NCBI GenBank assembly: GCA_963745675.1
Contig: CAVUYM010000009.1
Location: 434,001-498,000 of the forward strand
Source: JAUIIK01 sp963745675
Lineage (GTDB): Bacteria; Chloroflexota; Chloroflexia; Thermomicrobiales; CFX8
Reading direction: 5' to 3'
DNA length: 64,000 nt
The notes below the pieces were generated by a model, which had not been told where the DNA came from, ran no database searches, and saw only the letters and a program-made list of their open reading frames with translations. Made by a program: the position numbers and the translations under genes. This document shows, piece after piece, positions 29,022-37,898 of this stretch. The first letter of the stretch is position 1; each line of letters begins with the position of its first letter.

Positions 29022-29861
29022 CTACTCGCCGTTCGTTCCAGTGTATTGTGGATAGGATCCCCAGACCTGGAAGTTGTCAGCTTTGGCGCGGATGCGTTCG
29101 AGGGCGGCAGCTGTCTTTTTGTCCAGGCGATGGCCTTCAATGTCGATCAGGAAGTAATACTGGCCGAGGACGTTCTTGTTGGGACGGCTTTCCAGTTTGG
29201 TCATCTGGATACCGTCAGCCGCTAGCTCGTCGAGCACGTTGTAGAGCGATCCTGGGACGTTCTGGGGCACGCTGACCGCCATCGAGGTCTTGTCCTTGCC
29301 GGTGGGAGCGTGGTCGCGTTCGGCCAGCGCGACAAATCGCGTGGCATTGTTCGCATAGTCTTCGATGTTCTGGGCGAGGATCTCGCCGCCGAAGCGTTCC
29401 GCCGCGCGTGCGGTGCCGATTCCGGCATGCGTGGGATCGCCGTTTTCAACCGCTTCCCGGACCGAAAGCGCCGTACTCAGGGAGGCGTGCTCGTGAGCAT
29501 CCGGCAGGACACGGCTCAAGAAACGGCGGCACTGCCCCAATGCCTGGGGATGGCTATGGACGTGCTCGATGTCCGTGATTGACGCACCGGGAACGGAGAC
29601 GAGACAGTGGTGAACCGGAACGACAACTTCGCTCTGAATCTGGAGCCGGGTTTCGTGGATCAGCAGGTCGAGTGTCGTGCTAACGGAGCCTTCCAGGGAG
29701 TTCTCAATTGGCAGCACCGCAAGATCAGCAACCGATGTCTCGACGGCGGAGATCAGGGCTGGAAAATTCGTGAATGGAATGAGTTCGTCACCTTCGTTGG
29801 CACAAAGGTGCGCAGCTTCTTCGCTGAATGTTCCAGCCGGACCCAGATATGCGATTTTCAT
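29022..29861 (-). CDS. pheA: Prephenate dehydratase
   Basis: 279 residues, intact, no chorismate mutase domain. The catalytic domain begins IAYLGPAGTFSEEAA and carries the catalytic TRF at residues 174-176. The C-terminal ACT domain holds LESRP (223-227), the phenylalanine-sensing site, so feedback inhibition is likely. It converts prephenate to phenylpyruvate. It follows the NYN gene by 79 bp on the same strand. Confidence 0.96.
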   Translation of the reverse strand: MKIAYLGPAGTFSEEAAHLCANEGDELIPFTNFPALISAVETSVADLAVLPIENSLEGSVSTTLDLLIHETRLQIQSEVVVPVHHCLVSVPGASITDIEHVHSHPQALGQCRRFLSRVLPDAHEHASLSTALSVREAVENGDPTHAGIGTARAAERFGGEILAQNIEDYANNATRFVALAERDHAPTGKDKTSMAVSVPQNVPGSLYNVLDELAADGIQMTKLESRPNKNVLGQYYFLIDIEGHRLDKKTAAALERIRAKADNFQVWGSYPQYTGTNGE

Positions 29862-29940
29862 GCGGACTCCAATTGTCGTCTAGCAGTTGCCATTTGATGC
29901 GAGTATAAACGAGCAGGCCTGAGGCGTCGCACGATCGATG

Positions 29941-31092
29941 CTAATGGTCGTAACGATTAGGATCGGCGGATTCGATCTCGTCTTCGAACACGTTTGGATC
30001 GTACTCATCATCATACTCTTCGACCCAGTCATCCTCGAATTCGATCAGATTGATGCTCCCCGCCTTGCCGGCCCGTTCAGCGCTCGGAGTCTTGACCGGC
30101 TGGAACTCGACCTCAACACCGATGTCTATCTCTTCCCATGTCGCATTTGCGAGATCTGTCAGGTGAAAGAAGTATTCGAGACCGTCATGGGCGCGGATGA
30201 AACCAAACCTGCGATCGTCTTTGATTTCGTAAATAAGACCAGTCTTCACTGCAGCCGGTTCCGTCGTATAGGTTGGTTCGGCCGGAGCTGAACGCACGTG
30301 CGCGTGACGTGACTCAGGTTTCCGATACTCGTCCGGATGTTGTTCGGAATAGATGCGGCGGCATTCGTCGCAGAAAAACGGCTGGTTGCGGCGCGGGCGG
30401 TAGGTTGTCCAGACGAGGCGATCGCCGACATGAAATTCGGACTGGCAGACGAGCTGGCGCGGCTCGTAACGTAGCTCTATTTCGCCGATCATATCGTTCA
30501 GCCAGATAAGGTCGACATCCTTGACTCTGCGGGTATCGATGGGATCAGCATAGTCATGCGCACAACTGCCACGGATGCTCGAGATTGCAACCCGTTTGCC
30601 GAGACGACGCACATGCTGGAGAACCGGCACGTAGTCCTGGTCGCCAATGACGGCGATCGCAATGTCATAGACCTGGGGTATCGCAGCGTAGTAGAGCATC
30701 GTACTTGCGAGCGCGATATCAACACATTTTTCGCGTGGCTCGAATGAGTCGTCCGGATCGCGGTCGTAGCTGCGGATGCGGCGCCCGCGAAAGTCGATTG
30801 GAAAGAGTTCGACCTCGTAGTGGTGCTCTTCCTTCAGAAGGTTGAAAAAGTCCAGGCGCCGCCGCACCGATTCATAGTCTTGTTGATCGTAGTTGTCCGG
30901 GATGCTGCCGAAGAGATGGGTGCGTACGATATCGACTGTCGGCAGATTTATCGCTTTGGCCACCCGCTGGCACAAAGCATCGGGTAGCAGGCCGTAATCG
31001 ATCTGCAGATCTGGTCGAGCATACTCCTGAGCGAGTTTGCCGGTGTTCGCGTAGAGCCACGATCCGTCGATGAATATCATTACTTTTGTCAT
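29941..31092 (-). CDS. NYN-domain ribonuclease fused to a cold-shock domain
   Basis: 383 residues. Residues 1-195 form a NYN (LabA/PIN-like) nuclease: FIDGSWLY (Asp 9), CVDIALA (Asp 125) and GDQDYVPVLQ (Asp 151, Asp 153) supply the acidic metal site. A CDEC pair at 241-244 may be half of a zinc site. Residues 283-335 are a cold-shock domain: TGLIYEIKDDRRFGFIRA with DGLEYFFHLTDL, an OB-fold RNA binder. The tail is strongly acidic. ATG 31092 follows GCAGGAGTAG; the frame extends 12 codons further. The combination implies RNA cleavage guided by a single-strand RNA module. Confidence 0.85.
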   Translation of the reverse strand: MTKVMIFIDGSWLYANTGKLAQEYARPDLQIDYGLLPDALCQRVAKAINLPTVDIVRTHLFGSIPDNYDQQDYESVRRRLDFFNLLKEEHHYEVELFPIDFRGRRIRSYDRDPDDSFEPREKCVDIALASTMLYYAAIPQVYDIAIAVIGDQDYVPVLQHVRRLGKRVAISSIRGSCAHDYADPIDTRRVKDVDLIWLNDMIGEIELRYEPRQLVCQSEFHVGDRLVWTTYRPRRNQPFFCDECRRIYSEQHPDEYRKPESRHAHVRSAPAEPTYTTEPAAVKTGLIYEIKDDRRFGFIRAHDGLEYFFHLTDLANATWEEIDIGVEVEFQPVKTPSAERAGKAGSINLIEFEDDWVEEYDDEYDPNVFEDEIESADPNRYDH

Positions 31093-31230
31093 CGAACTAC
31101 TCCTGCGGTTATCGATATTCTCGGGCATAAGCCCGTTGGTCTACGGCGTCTCTATCCTATCGACATAACATTGACATTTGCCCAAGCGCGAGTATGTACG
31201 CAGTCTAGCATCTGATACACAGTATTACGG

Positions 31231-32118
31231 CTAAAACGTTCGTATGAAGCGAGACATCGGCTGGACGTTCATGCGCCGCGCGATCAGACGATCAAGAGCG
31301 TCGTGGTCTGTTCCTCCGCGGTGGGTGAGTTGGTACGACTCGTATCGCGTTCCAATCGCGTTCTTCAGCGGCTCATATCGCGATTCGTCGCCGCCGACGG
31401 AGAGAATGACATCACTTACGATGTCCGGAGCGTGGTGCAGTGGATCGAAGAGCGCAAGCGTGCCATTGACATCCGCTTCTCGATCAGTATGGGCGCGAAT
31501 GTATTCGTTGACTTCCTCGACCGGATAGGCCGATGTTGCATGCCGTTGTTCCGCCAGCTGATAGAAGACCAACCCCGCCGCCTGCACTAGAGAAAACCCG
31601 GAGCGGCGAGCAGCAGTAATCAACGCCAGATCATCGCCCTGGATGGTCATGCGTTCGAGATCGACCTCGGCTCTCGTCAGCAGGTACTCGGCTGCCCGCA
31701 GGCAATCGGCGACGATGCCGCGAAAAACATAGTTGTCGGCGTCGTCGATGCCATCAGTGAGCAATCCGGGATAGCTGGCAGCGTAAGGCTGATCAGCCAA
31801 TCGCTGACCTCGATGCATGATCTGCAAACAGACGTAGCGCAAGCGGTCGTTGTAGTCCGGAATGTGATTGACGCTGCCGTAGCGCGGCGTTTGGAGCAGC
31901 GCTGGAAATGGACCCTCACCGGTTGGGACGCAAAGATAGCCGAAGATACGATAGGGACCAATGCTCGTCAGCTTTAGGGCGTAGACCTTCGAGTGCGGGT
32001 TCGAGCGGAATGGCAGCTCTTCGAGGACGGGCTTGGCTGGCATCGTTTCCAGTTCTGCGTCGACGTTTTCCCAGTAGCTATCGAAATTCGCTGGACGCAC
32101 AAGAGTCCCCCTAACCAA
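31231..32118 (-). CDS. Acetyl xylan esterase-family protein lacking the catalytic Ser
   Basis: 295 residues of the AXE1/cephalosporin-C deacetylase family: FDSYWENVDAEL at the start, YRIFGYLCVPTGEGPFPALL, then MHRGQ, YPGLLTDGIDDADNYVFRG. At the nucleophile elbow the usual GxSxG is TIQGDDLALI, so the Ser is replaced by Asp. A C-terminal TDHDALDRL still has a His. It lies directly after, and overlaps by 8 bp, a paralogue that keeps GSSQGG. It may be an inactive partner subunit. The frame is clean, so the change is not a frameshift artefact. Confidence 0.8.
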   Translation of the reverse strand: MVRGTLVRPANFDSYWENVDAELETMPAKPVLEELPFRSNPHSKVYALKLTSIGPYRIFGYLCVPTGEGPFPALLQTPRYGSVNHIPDYNDRLRYVCLQIMHRGQRLADQPYAASYPGLLTDGIDDADNYVFRGIVADCLRAAEYLLTRAEVDLERMTIQGDDLALITAARRSGFSLVQAAGLVFYQLAEQRHATSAYPVEEVNEYIRAHTDREADVNGTLALFDPLHHAPDIVSDVILSVGGDESRYEPLKNAIGTRYESYQLTHRGGTDHDALDRLIARRMNVQPMSRFIRTF

Positions 32119-33089
32119 CAGTCATCTCTGGACGGCCCGATCCAGCAGGCCGCAAATGTTCCGCTAGAAACGCTTCGACCTTTACCATCTCCCAGTAGGC
32201 TCCGGCATCGTGCGCGCAGTGTTCGTGTGTGTGCAGTTCCACCGGGCAGTTCTTCATCGCACGAGCCAGGGCAAATCCGGTCTCGGGCGGGCAAACGTCA
32301 TCTTCGAGGCCGATATAGACGAGCATCGGGCAGGAGATGCAGCGGCGCAAAGTTGATGCAGTCGAAGTAGCTGACGGTTTCCGTCACCGCTTCGATGATG
32401 ATCGGGATAGGCCCGTAAATAGTCATTGATTTCTTCGTAGGGATTCGAATGGGTCAGTCTTCGCCGCGTCCATGAACCCGGTCAGATATGGCGCGCCGGC
32501 CGCTCCACATTTGATGACGTCGCTTCTCAGGGCCGCCACGACGACAGTCAGCGCTCCCCCCTGGCTGCTGCCGTGAACGCCAATGCGCGAATTGTCGATT
32601 TCCGGTTGCTCCAGGGCGAAGTCGACGGCGCGTATCGCGTCGGCGTAGAAGCCACGATAGCTGTAGGTGTTGCGGTCGATGATGTTGTCGGTCAGCAGAC
32701 CCGGATAGCCAGGGTTGTATTGCCCATTCGAACGCAGCTTTCCGCGTGGCGCAACACCGATCGCCGCATAGCCCAGCTTGGCCCACGATTTCGGCAACGT
32801 CGGTTCGGAGATGTAGCCGGGTACGAGCAGGAGCGCGGGATAGGGTGGCGCGATGAATGATTCCCGCGGTCTGCAATACCAGCCAGCCGATTTCGACATC
32901 GTCCAGGCTCGTGTAGTGAATCTCGAATACTTCAACCTCGTCAGTTGAGCGCATGGGATCGGGGGTGATTCTGGGGTTGAGCGCAATGCGCCCGAGTTGG
33001 GCGTCAATATCGGCCCAGAAGTCATCGAAATCGGTTGGGCGTTCGACCGTGACCTCGTACTGATCCGGCGGTAGTCGTGTCTGGCTCAT
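32111..33089 (-). CDS. Acetyl xylan esterase-family hydrolase, frameshifted
   Basis: Alpha/beta hydrolase of the AXE1 family, about 320 residues. The N-part has FDDFWADIDAQL; then, after a slip near 32850, PPYPALLLVPGYI, APRGKLRSNGQYNPGYPG, the nucleophile elbow GVHGSSQGGAL and, after a further slip near 32360-32450, VYIGLEDDVCPPETGF (acid) and HEHCAHDAGAYW (His). All three catalytic residues are present. It would deacetylate sugars or acylated compounds. It follows the deacylase gene by 13 bp and overlaps the Ser-less paralogue. Confidence 0.85.
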
Positions 33090-33102
33090 CACTAGTCCTC
33101 GC

Positions 33103-34662
33103 TTATCCTCTGCCGCTAAGAACCTGACCCGGGATCTCGCCCGTTGGCTCGCCGTCTGCGATGACGACTTTTCCGTTCACTATGACCCGGTCCACGCCGA
33201 CCGGATGCAGGCGGGGCTCGTCCCAGGTCGAGCGATCCGCATATTCATCAGGGTCGAAGACGACGACATCGGCAAAGTTGCCCTCTCTCAGTTGGCCGCG
33301 CTCAGGAATCCGGAATCGCTCGGCCGGGAAGCCAGCCATCTTCCAGATCGCCTCTTCCAGCGAGACCGCGCCAAGTTCGCGGACACCTTTGCGGATGGCT
33401 CGCGCGAAGCAGCCGTAGCCGCGTGGATGGGCGTGGGGTCCGTAGTAGATGCCGTCGCTGGCGACCATCATTTGCGGGTGGCTGATCGTTCTGCGCACCA
33501 TCTCATCGACCTGTTCGGGCGTGTCTCCGCGGCGGTAGACCATCAGCCCTTCGGGGAACTCGACATCGAAGACTTCGAGGACGAACGCCTCCAGCGGCAT
33601 GTCTTCCTGCTCTGCCGCAGAGACCATGTCCTGGCCGATCCAGCGCCCGGTACGAGTGTTGGCGAAGATCGCCCGGCTGCCGATGTTGTAGTCGGCTCGC
33701 AGCTTGGCGGCGATAGTTTCACTTATCATCTTGCGTCCATCGTCGGTTTCGAGGCGTGCCCGGACGCCGGCCGGGCCACCTGCTTGCAAGCCCATCGGCA
33801 TCAAGTTGAGAAGATGAGTACAGCCTGCCGGATACATATAGGACTCGAACGTGAGATCGCAGATCCCCAGCGCCTCATCCAGTAGACCAGCAGTGACGTC
33901 GCGCACATACTCGTGGGAGATGTGGACCGGGATGCCAGCATACTGGCCGATCTCCATCGTCTCGTGCCAGGCGCTTTCCAGTCCAACCATGTTGTAGCGA
34001 ACGTGGGCGGTGTAGATGCCATCGTATTCGGCAGCCACCTTGCTCAACTCAATGAGCTCACGCGTATCGCTAAATGCGCTCGGCTGATAATCGAGCCCAA
34101 GACACAAGCAGGTGGCTCCGGCCTCCATCCACTGCCGCACCAGCCCGCGCATCGTGTCGAGCTCGTTGTCAGTTGCAGGCCGGGCATCCCAGCCCATCGC
34201 CGCCAGCCTGACCGCCGTGTGAGGAACCTGGGGCAATACATTTGCCGGGGTGTTGGATCTGAAGAGATCGAGGAACGCTTCTGGTGTTTCCCAATTTGGT
34301 TCGAGTGCAAGCGGGCCGTAGATCGCGACGGTTGCTTCCCACAGCTCACGTGACTGCTCGGGCGTAAGCGGTGCCCAACCGAACCCATCCGGCGTCAGGA
34401 GCTGGGTTGTGACACCCTGCAGCAGGCTGGCGTAGCGGTGCGGACCACCAAGGAGTTCGATTTCGGAATGGATGTGCACATCGATGAAGCCGGGCGAGAC
34501 GATCTTGCCGTTTGCATCGATCTCTGTTGCGGCGCTCGACCCCGCGAGATCTCCAATTGCGACAATCCGGTCTCCAGCGATGCCCACATCCGCCCGTCTG
34601 CGCTTGCCAGCGCGCGAGCCGTCGATGACCTCGCCATCCCGTATGAGTAGGTCGAAATCCAT
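33103..34662 (-). CDS. N-acyl-D-amino-acid deacylase (amidohydrolase family)
   Basis: About 519 residues, intact. Amidohydrolase layout: an N-terminal beta part (LLIRDGEVIDGSRAG), metal site SPGFIDVHIHSEIEL (the usual HxHxD has Ser in the last position), YTAHVRYNMVG, GIPVHISHEYV and late VASDGIYYGPHAHPRGYG with the catalytic Asp. ATG 34662 follows GGGAGGACTATCT. D-aminoacylase and N-acyl-D-glutamate deacylase are both possible. Position ahead of two esterase-family genes suggests a shared catabolic operon. Confidence 0.85.
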   Translation of the reverse strand: MDFDLLIRDGEVIDGSRAGKRRRADVGIAGDRIVAIGDLAGSSAATEIDANGKIVSPGFIDVHIHSEIELLGGPHRYASLLQGVTTQLLTPDGFGWAPLTPEQSRELWEATVAIYGPLALEPNWETPEAFLDLFRSNTPANVLPQVPHTAVRLAAMGWDARPATDNELDTMRGLVRQWMEAGATCLCLGLDYQPSAFSDTRELIELSKVAAEYDGIYTAHVRYNMVGLESAWHETMEIGQYAGIPVHISHEYVRDVTAGLLDEALGICDLTFESYMYPAGCTHLLNLMPMGLQAGGPAGVRARLETDDGRKMISETIAAKLRADYNIGSRAIFANTRTGRWIGQDMVSAAEQEDMPLEAFVLEVFDVEFPEGLMVYRRGDTPEQVDEMVRRTISHPQMMVASDGIYYGPHAHPRGYGCFARAIRKGVRELGAVSLEEAIWKMAGFPAERFRIPERGQLREGNFADVVVFDPDEYADRSTWDEPRLHPVGVDRVIVNGKVVIADGEPTGEIPGQVLSGRG

Positions 34663-34752
34663 AGATAGTCCTCCCGCGTCGCTCCACCCGTTGATGGCGA
34701 CAGTATAGACCGAGTGTGGTCGACGCATGCCCGAACGATCCGTTGGCGCAGG

Positions 34753-35646
34753 CTATGGAAAATTCAATTCGATTGAAAGACCGGGTCGACCAATTTCGGC
34801 ATTTGGGAACAGCTCTCTGGCTGTCGATTGATGGTCCATTGGGCGTTCGACTTTGGGACTGAAATGTGTGAGCCATAGGAGCTTGACGCCCGCTTCACTG
34901 GCGAGCGCTGTTGCCTGACGCAAGGTCATGTGACCGCGCTCCCGAGCGCGATCGGTGTCTTCGTCGAGAACGAACGTTGATTCGCAAATCAGGAGATCGC
35001 TCGCACGGACAAATTCTGAGAGCTGCGGAAAGAGCGCTGTGTCGGTAACAAGCCCGAGTCGCAATCCGAGCCTGGGGGGACCGGTTACGTCGGCGGGATC
35101 AAAGCCTCCGACGGATCGACCTTCCTGAAGCGGTCTCCAAAGTTCAAGCGGCACCCCGAGATTGCGGGCGCGATCGGGCAGAAATTCGGGTGAGCGCGGC
35201 AAATCGATGACATATCCCAGGCAGCTTCGGCGGTGCTTCAACGCCAGCGTCGACAGTTCGGCGCCCTTTGGCAGGGCTAGTGTCTGGCCGCCCTCCGATA
35301 CCTCGAGATGCAAGTCGAATGGCAGACCTCCGACGATTGTTAGCAGCGCCTCTACGACCGGAATCAACCCTTCCGGCCCGATAATCCTCACCGGCTCTTC
35401 TCTTCCGGCGAAGGCGATCTGAAAAAGCACACCAGGAAGACCAGCTATGTGATCAGCATGGACGTGGCTGAGCAGGATCGTCCCAAGTGCGCGGTAGGAG
35501 AAGGGAGAGGCCCGCCAGGCTACTTGCGTGCCCTCTCCGCAGTCGAACAGGAAGACCTCTCCGTCGATACGGATAGCGGTCGCCGACAGGGGTCGGTCAG
35601 GCAGAGGCATCATGCCCCCACTGCCAAGGAGACAGACCTCAATCAT
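34753..35646 (-). CDS. rnz: Ribonuclease Z
   Basis: 297 residues, intact metallo-beta-lactamase fold. The zinc motif HVHADH is at residues 61-66, with LGSGGMMPLPDRPLSA and DCGEGTQ upstream, as in tRNA 3'-processing RNase Z. Further ligands: LVTDTALF and LTHFSPK. It trims tRNA 3' ends in the cytoplasm. It heads the minus-strand block; the 90-bp gap to the deacylase gene leaves co-transcription open. Confidence 0.92.
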   Translation of the reverse strand: MIEVCLLGSGGMMPLPDRPLSATAIRIDGEVFLFDCGEGTQVAWRASPFSYRALGTILLSHVHADHIAGLPGVLFQIAFAGREEPVRIIGPEGLIPVVEALLTIVGGLPFDLHLEVSEGGQTLALPKGAELSTLALKHRRSCLGYVIDLPRSPEFLPDRARNLGVPLELWRPLQEGRSVGGFDPADVTGPPRLGLRLGLVTDTALFPQLSEFVRASDLLICESTFVLDEDTDRARERGHMTLRQATALASEAGVKLLWLTHFSPKVERPMDHQSTARELFPNAEIGRPGLSIELNFP

Positions 35647-35727
35647 GTACGCAATCGATTCAAGATATTTGCCCTATGAGTGGCTCAACCGAGACCAAGT
35701 ATGCTAGATCATCTTGGATAGACGTGT

Positions 35728-37344
35728 ATGAAACAAGAAGATCGGAAGCAACGCATGATGACGGCCCGCCCGACGACCTACGCCCAGCACGGGATGATCT
35801 CCACCCCGCATTATCTTGCCAGCCAGGTAGGTCTGCGTGTATTGCAAGAGGGCGGAAACGCAGTCGACGCGGCCATTGCCGCTAACGCGACGCTCAACGT
35901 TGTCCTGCCCCACCAATGCCATATCGGAGGCGATCTCTTCGCTTTGGTTTGGGATCCAAGTGACGAAAGCCTTGAAGGATTGAATGCTTCTGGACCGGCG
36001 CCAGCAGGAGCAAGCGTTGACCAAATTAGATCTCTTGGCCACACTTCGATGCCGGAGCGCGGCGCGTTGCCGGTGACGGTCCCGGGGACGGTCGCCGGGT
36101 GGTCGGCGCTGGCGACACGCTACGGTAGTCGTGGGCTTGACGAGCTGCTCGCTCCAGCGGCTGGGTATGCGCGCGACGGTTTCCCAATCTCAGCCAAGCT
36201 GTCCGCTTCGATCAACTTTCTCGGTCCACTTCTCGATCAGTTCGAAAATGCCAGCAATGTCTTTCGCGCCAATGGCGTTCCGGCAACGGCAGATATCCTG
36301 CGCCAGCCCGCCTTAGCGGGGACTTTCGACCGCGTTCGAACAGAAGGTCCGGCTGGCTTTTATGAGGGAGCGGTGGCGGCAGACATCGCCAGAACACTTC
36401 AGTCCGGCGGTTCCGCTATGACCGAAGAAGACCTCGCAACCTTCGAGCCTGAATGGGTCAAACCCTTATCGGTCAATTATCGTGGCGTGGAACTCGTCGA
36501 ATTTCCACCGAATACCCAGGGACCGATGGCGCTGCTGCTCGCCAACATTGCCGAAGGCTGGCCGGTGACTGAAATCGGGCACACGACGGCAGCCGGTGTG
36601 CATGCCTATAGCGAGGCTGTTCGACGGGCGTTGGTTGAACGTAACGCCTACATCGCCGATCCACGCATGTCGGACGTGCCGCTCGACCGATTCACCGATA
36701 AAGATGTCGCCGCCGCGCACCGCGAGGCTGTCGATCGCCGGCGGCCGTCAAAATTGCGGCCCGAACACGAAGCGGGAGATACCGTCTATCTTTGCGTGGT
36801 CGATGGGAATGGACTTGCTATTTCACTCATACAGAGCCTGTATATGGGCTTTGGCTCCGGGGTGCTCGCGCCTGAATCGGGTGTCCTGCTCCAGAACCGC
36901 GGGTTCTCTTTCTCGCTCGACCCGAATCATCCCAATGCGATTGCCGGCGGCAAGCGACCGCGCCATACGCTGATTCCGGGCATGCTCTTGAAAGATGGCA
37001 AGCCATGGACCGTCTTCGGGTGCATGGGCGGTGACGCCCAGGCGCACATTCACATGCAGTTGCTGATGGGGTTGGTCGATTTCGGGCTCGATCCACAGAG
37101 TGCGATCGAGACCCCGCGCTGGGTTGCGACCGCAGATACGCAGGGCGAACCAGCACTCATTATTGAATCCCGGTTTGAGCCAAAGGTCCTTCAAGAGCTA
37201 CACGACATCGGCCACCAATTGGATGTAGGTGCGGAGTGGGATGCCCGCACCGGACACTCCCAAATGATCCAGATCGATCGAGAACGTGGGGTGCTCGCCG
37301 GGGGGGCTGATCCACGAGGCGATGGCGCGGCAGTCGGCTGGTAG
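35728..37344 (+). CDS. ggt: Gamma-glutamyltransferase family protein 1
   Basis: 538 residues, intact Ntn-hydrolase. The large-subunit region has LQEGGNAVDAAIAANA and HQCHIGGDLFAL. The self-cleavage/nucleophile Thr is residue 352 in EAGDTVYLCVVD, near two-thirds of the chain as expected. Then GKRPRHTLIPGMLL and FGCMGGDAQAHIHMQ. Removes or transfers gamma-glutamyl groups from glutathione-like peptides. No signal peptide is visible, unlike the periplasmic E. coli enzyme. Cephalosporin/glutaryl acylase-like use is possible. Convergent with the DUF3090 gene. Confidence 0.9.
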   Translation: MKQEDRKQRMMTARPTTYAQHGMISTPHYLASQVGLRVLQEGGNAVDAAIAANATLNVVLPHQCHIGGDLFALVWDPSDESLEGLNASGPAPAGASVDQIRSLGHTSMPERGALPVTVPGTVAGWSALATRYGSRGLDELLAPAAGYARDGFPISAKLSASINFLGPLLDQFENASNVFRANGVPATADILRQPALAGTFDRVRTEGPAGFYEGAVAADIARTLQSGGSAMTEEDLATFEPEWVKPLSVNYRGVELVEFPPNTQGPMALLLANIAEGWPVTEIGHTTAAGVHAYSEAVRRALVERNAYIADPRMSDVPLDRFTDKDVAAAHREAVDRRRPSKLRPEHEAGDTVYLCVVDGNGLAISLIQSLYMGFGSGVLAPESGVLLQNRGFSFSLDPNHPNAIAGGKRPRHTLIPGMLLKDGKPWTVFGCMGGDAQAHIHMQLLMGLVDFGLDPQSAIETPRWVATADTQGEPALIIESRFEPKVLQELHDIGHQLDVGAEWDARTGHSQMIQIDRERGVLAGGADPRGDGAAVGW

Positions 37345-37351
37345 CCCGGCG

Positions 37352-37804
37352 CTAGGCGTTGCGCATATGTCCATTCGCGCGCTGTCGTGCGCCGATGTTG
37401 ACGACTCGCCGAATCTGCATTGATACGTATGCAACCTGGTCGGTTGTGAAGCGGCTCAACAGATCGGGCGGGTCTTCCATGCCGGCTTCAATCCCGTGGA
37501 CGATCAGGACGACGAGTTCTTTTGCCTCGTCGTAGCCGACTTGCAGGCGGCCAACTTCCATTTCGTCGGCTCCGATGGTGACTTGCTCATCTGGTTTGTC
37601 GAAGGGGATTTCGACTTGAACGACCTGCAGGTGCGTCAGAATCTGCTCGAATGCGTGGCCCAGAGCCTGAAGGTGCTGTTTTTCCAACCAGAGGATGATG
37701 CGGTCATCGCCATCCTCAATGGTCAGGCGAAAGCGCCTTTGGCCGGGCGGCCCAATCGACTCTGCTTCGACGCGTGAAACCTGTTCGAAATCTCGTGGCA
37801 ACAC
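37352..37804 (-). CDS. DUF3090-family protein without the C-terminal zinc ribbon
   Basis: 150 residues. The N-terminus RDFEQVSRVEAESIGPPGQRRFRL with LWLEKQHLQALG is the DUF3090 signature. Family members usually end in a Cys-rich CPLCG...GHxCPRxNG ribbon. Here the end is IGARQRANGHMRNA, keeping the NGH tail but none of the Cys residues, so the protein is short by about 35 residues. It ends 8 bp from the convergent ggt stop. Function is unknown in the family. Confidence 0.75.
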   Translation of the reverse strand: MLPRDFEQVSRVEAESIGPPGQRRFRLTIEDGDDRIILWLEKQHLQALGHAFEQILTHLQVVQVEIPFDKPDEQVTIGADEMEVGRLQVGYDEAKELVVLIVHGIEAGMEDPPDLLSRFTTDQVAYVSMQIRRVVNIGARQRANGHMRNA

Positions 37805-37898
37805 GGGTTGACCACACTCCCGTCAAGATTGCTCCGGCACTTTACGAAATCCGGTTTACTATATCAGCCGCATCAACGCTGGGAGGCTAGGAATCCTG

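Noticed and set aside
29941..31092. Toxin-antitoxin reading of the PIN-like NYN protein
   Set aside because: No small antitoxin gene overlaps or adjoins it, and the protein is much larger than VapC-type toxins.
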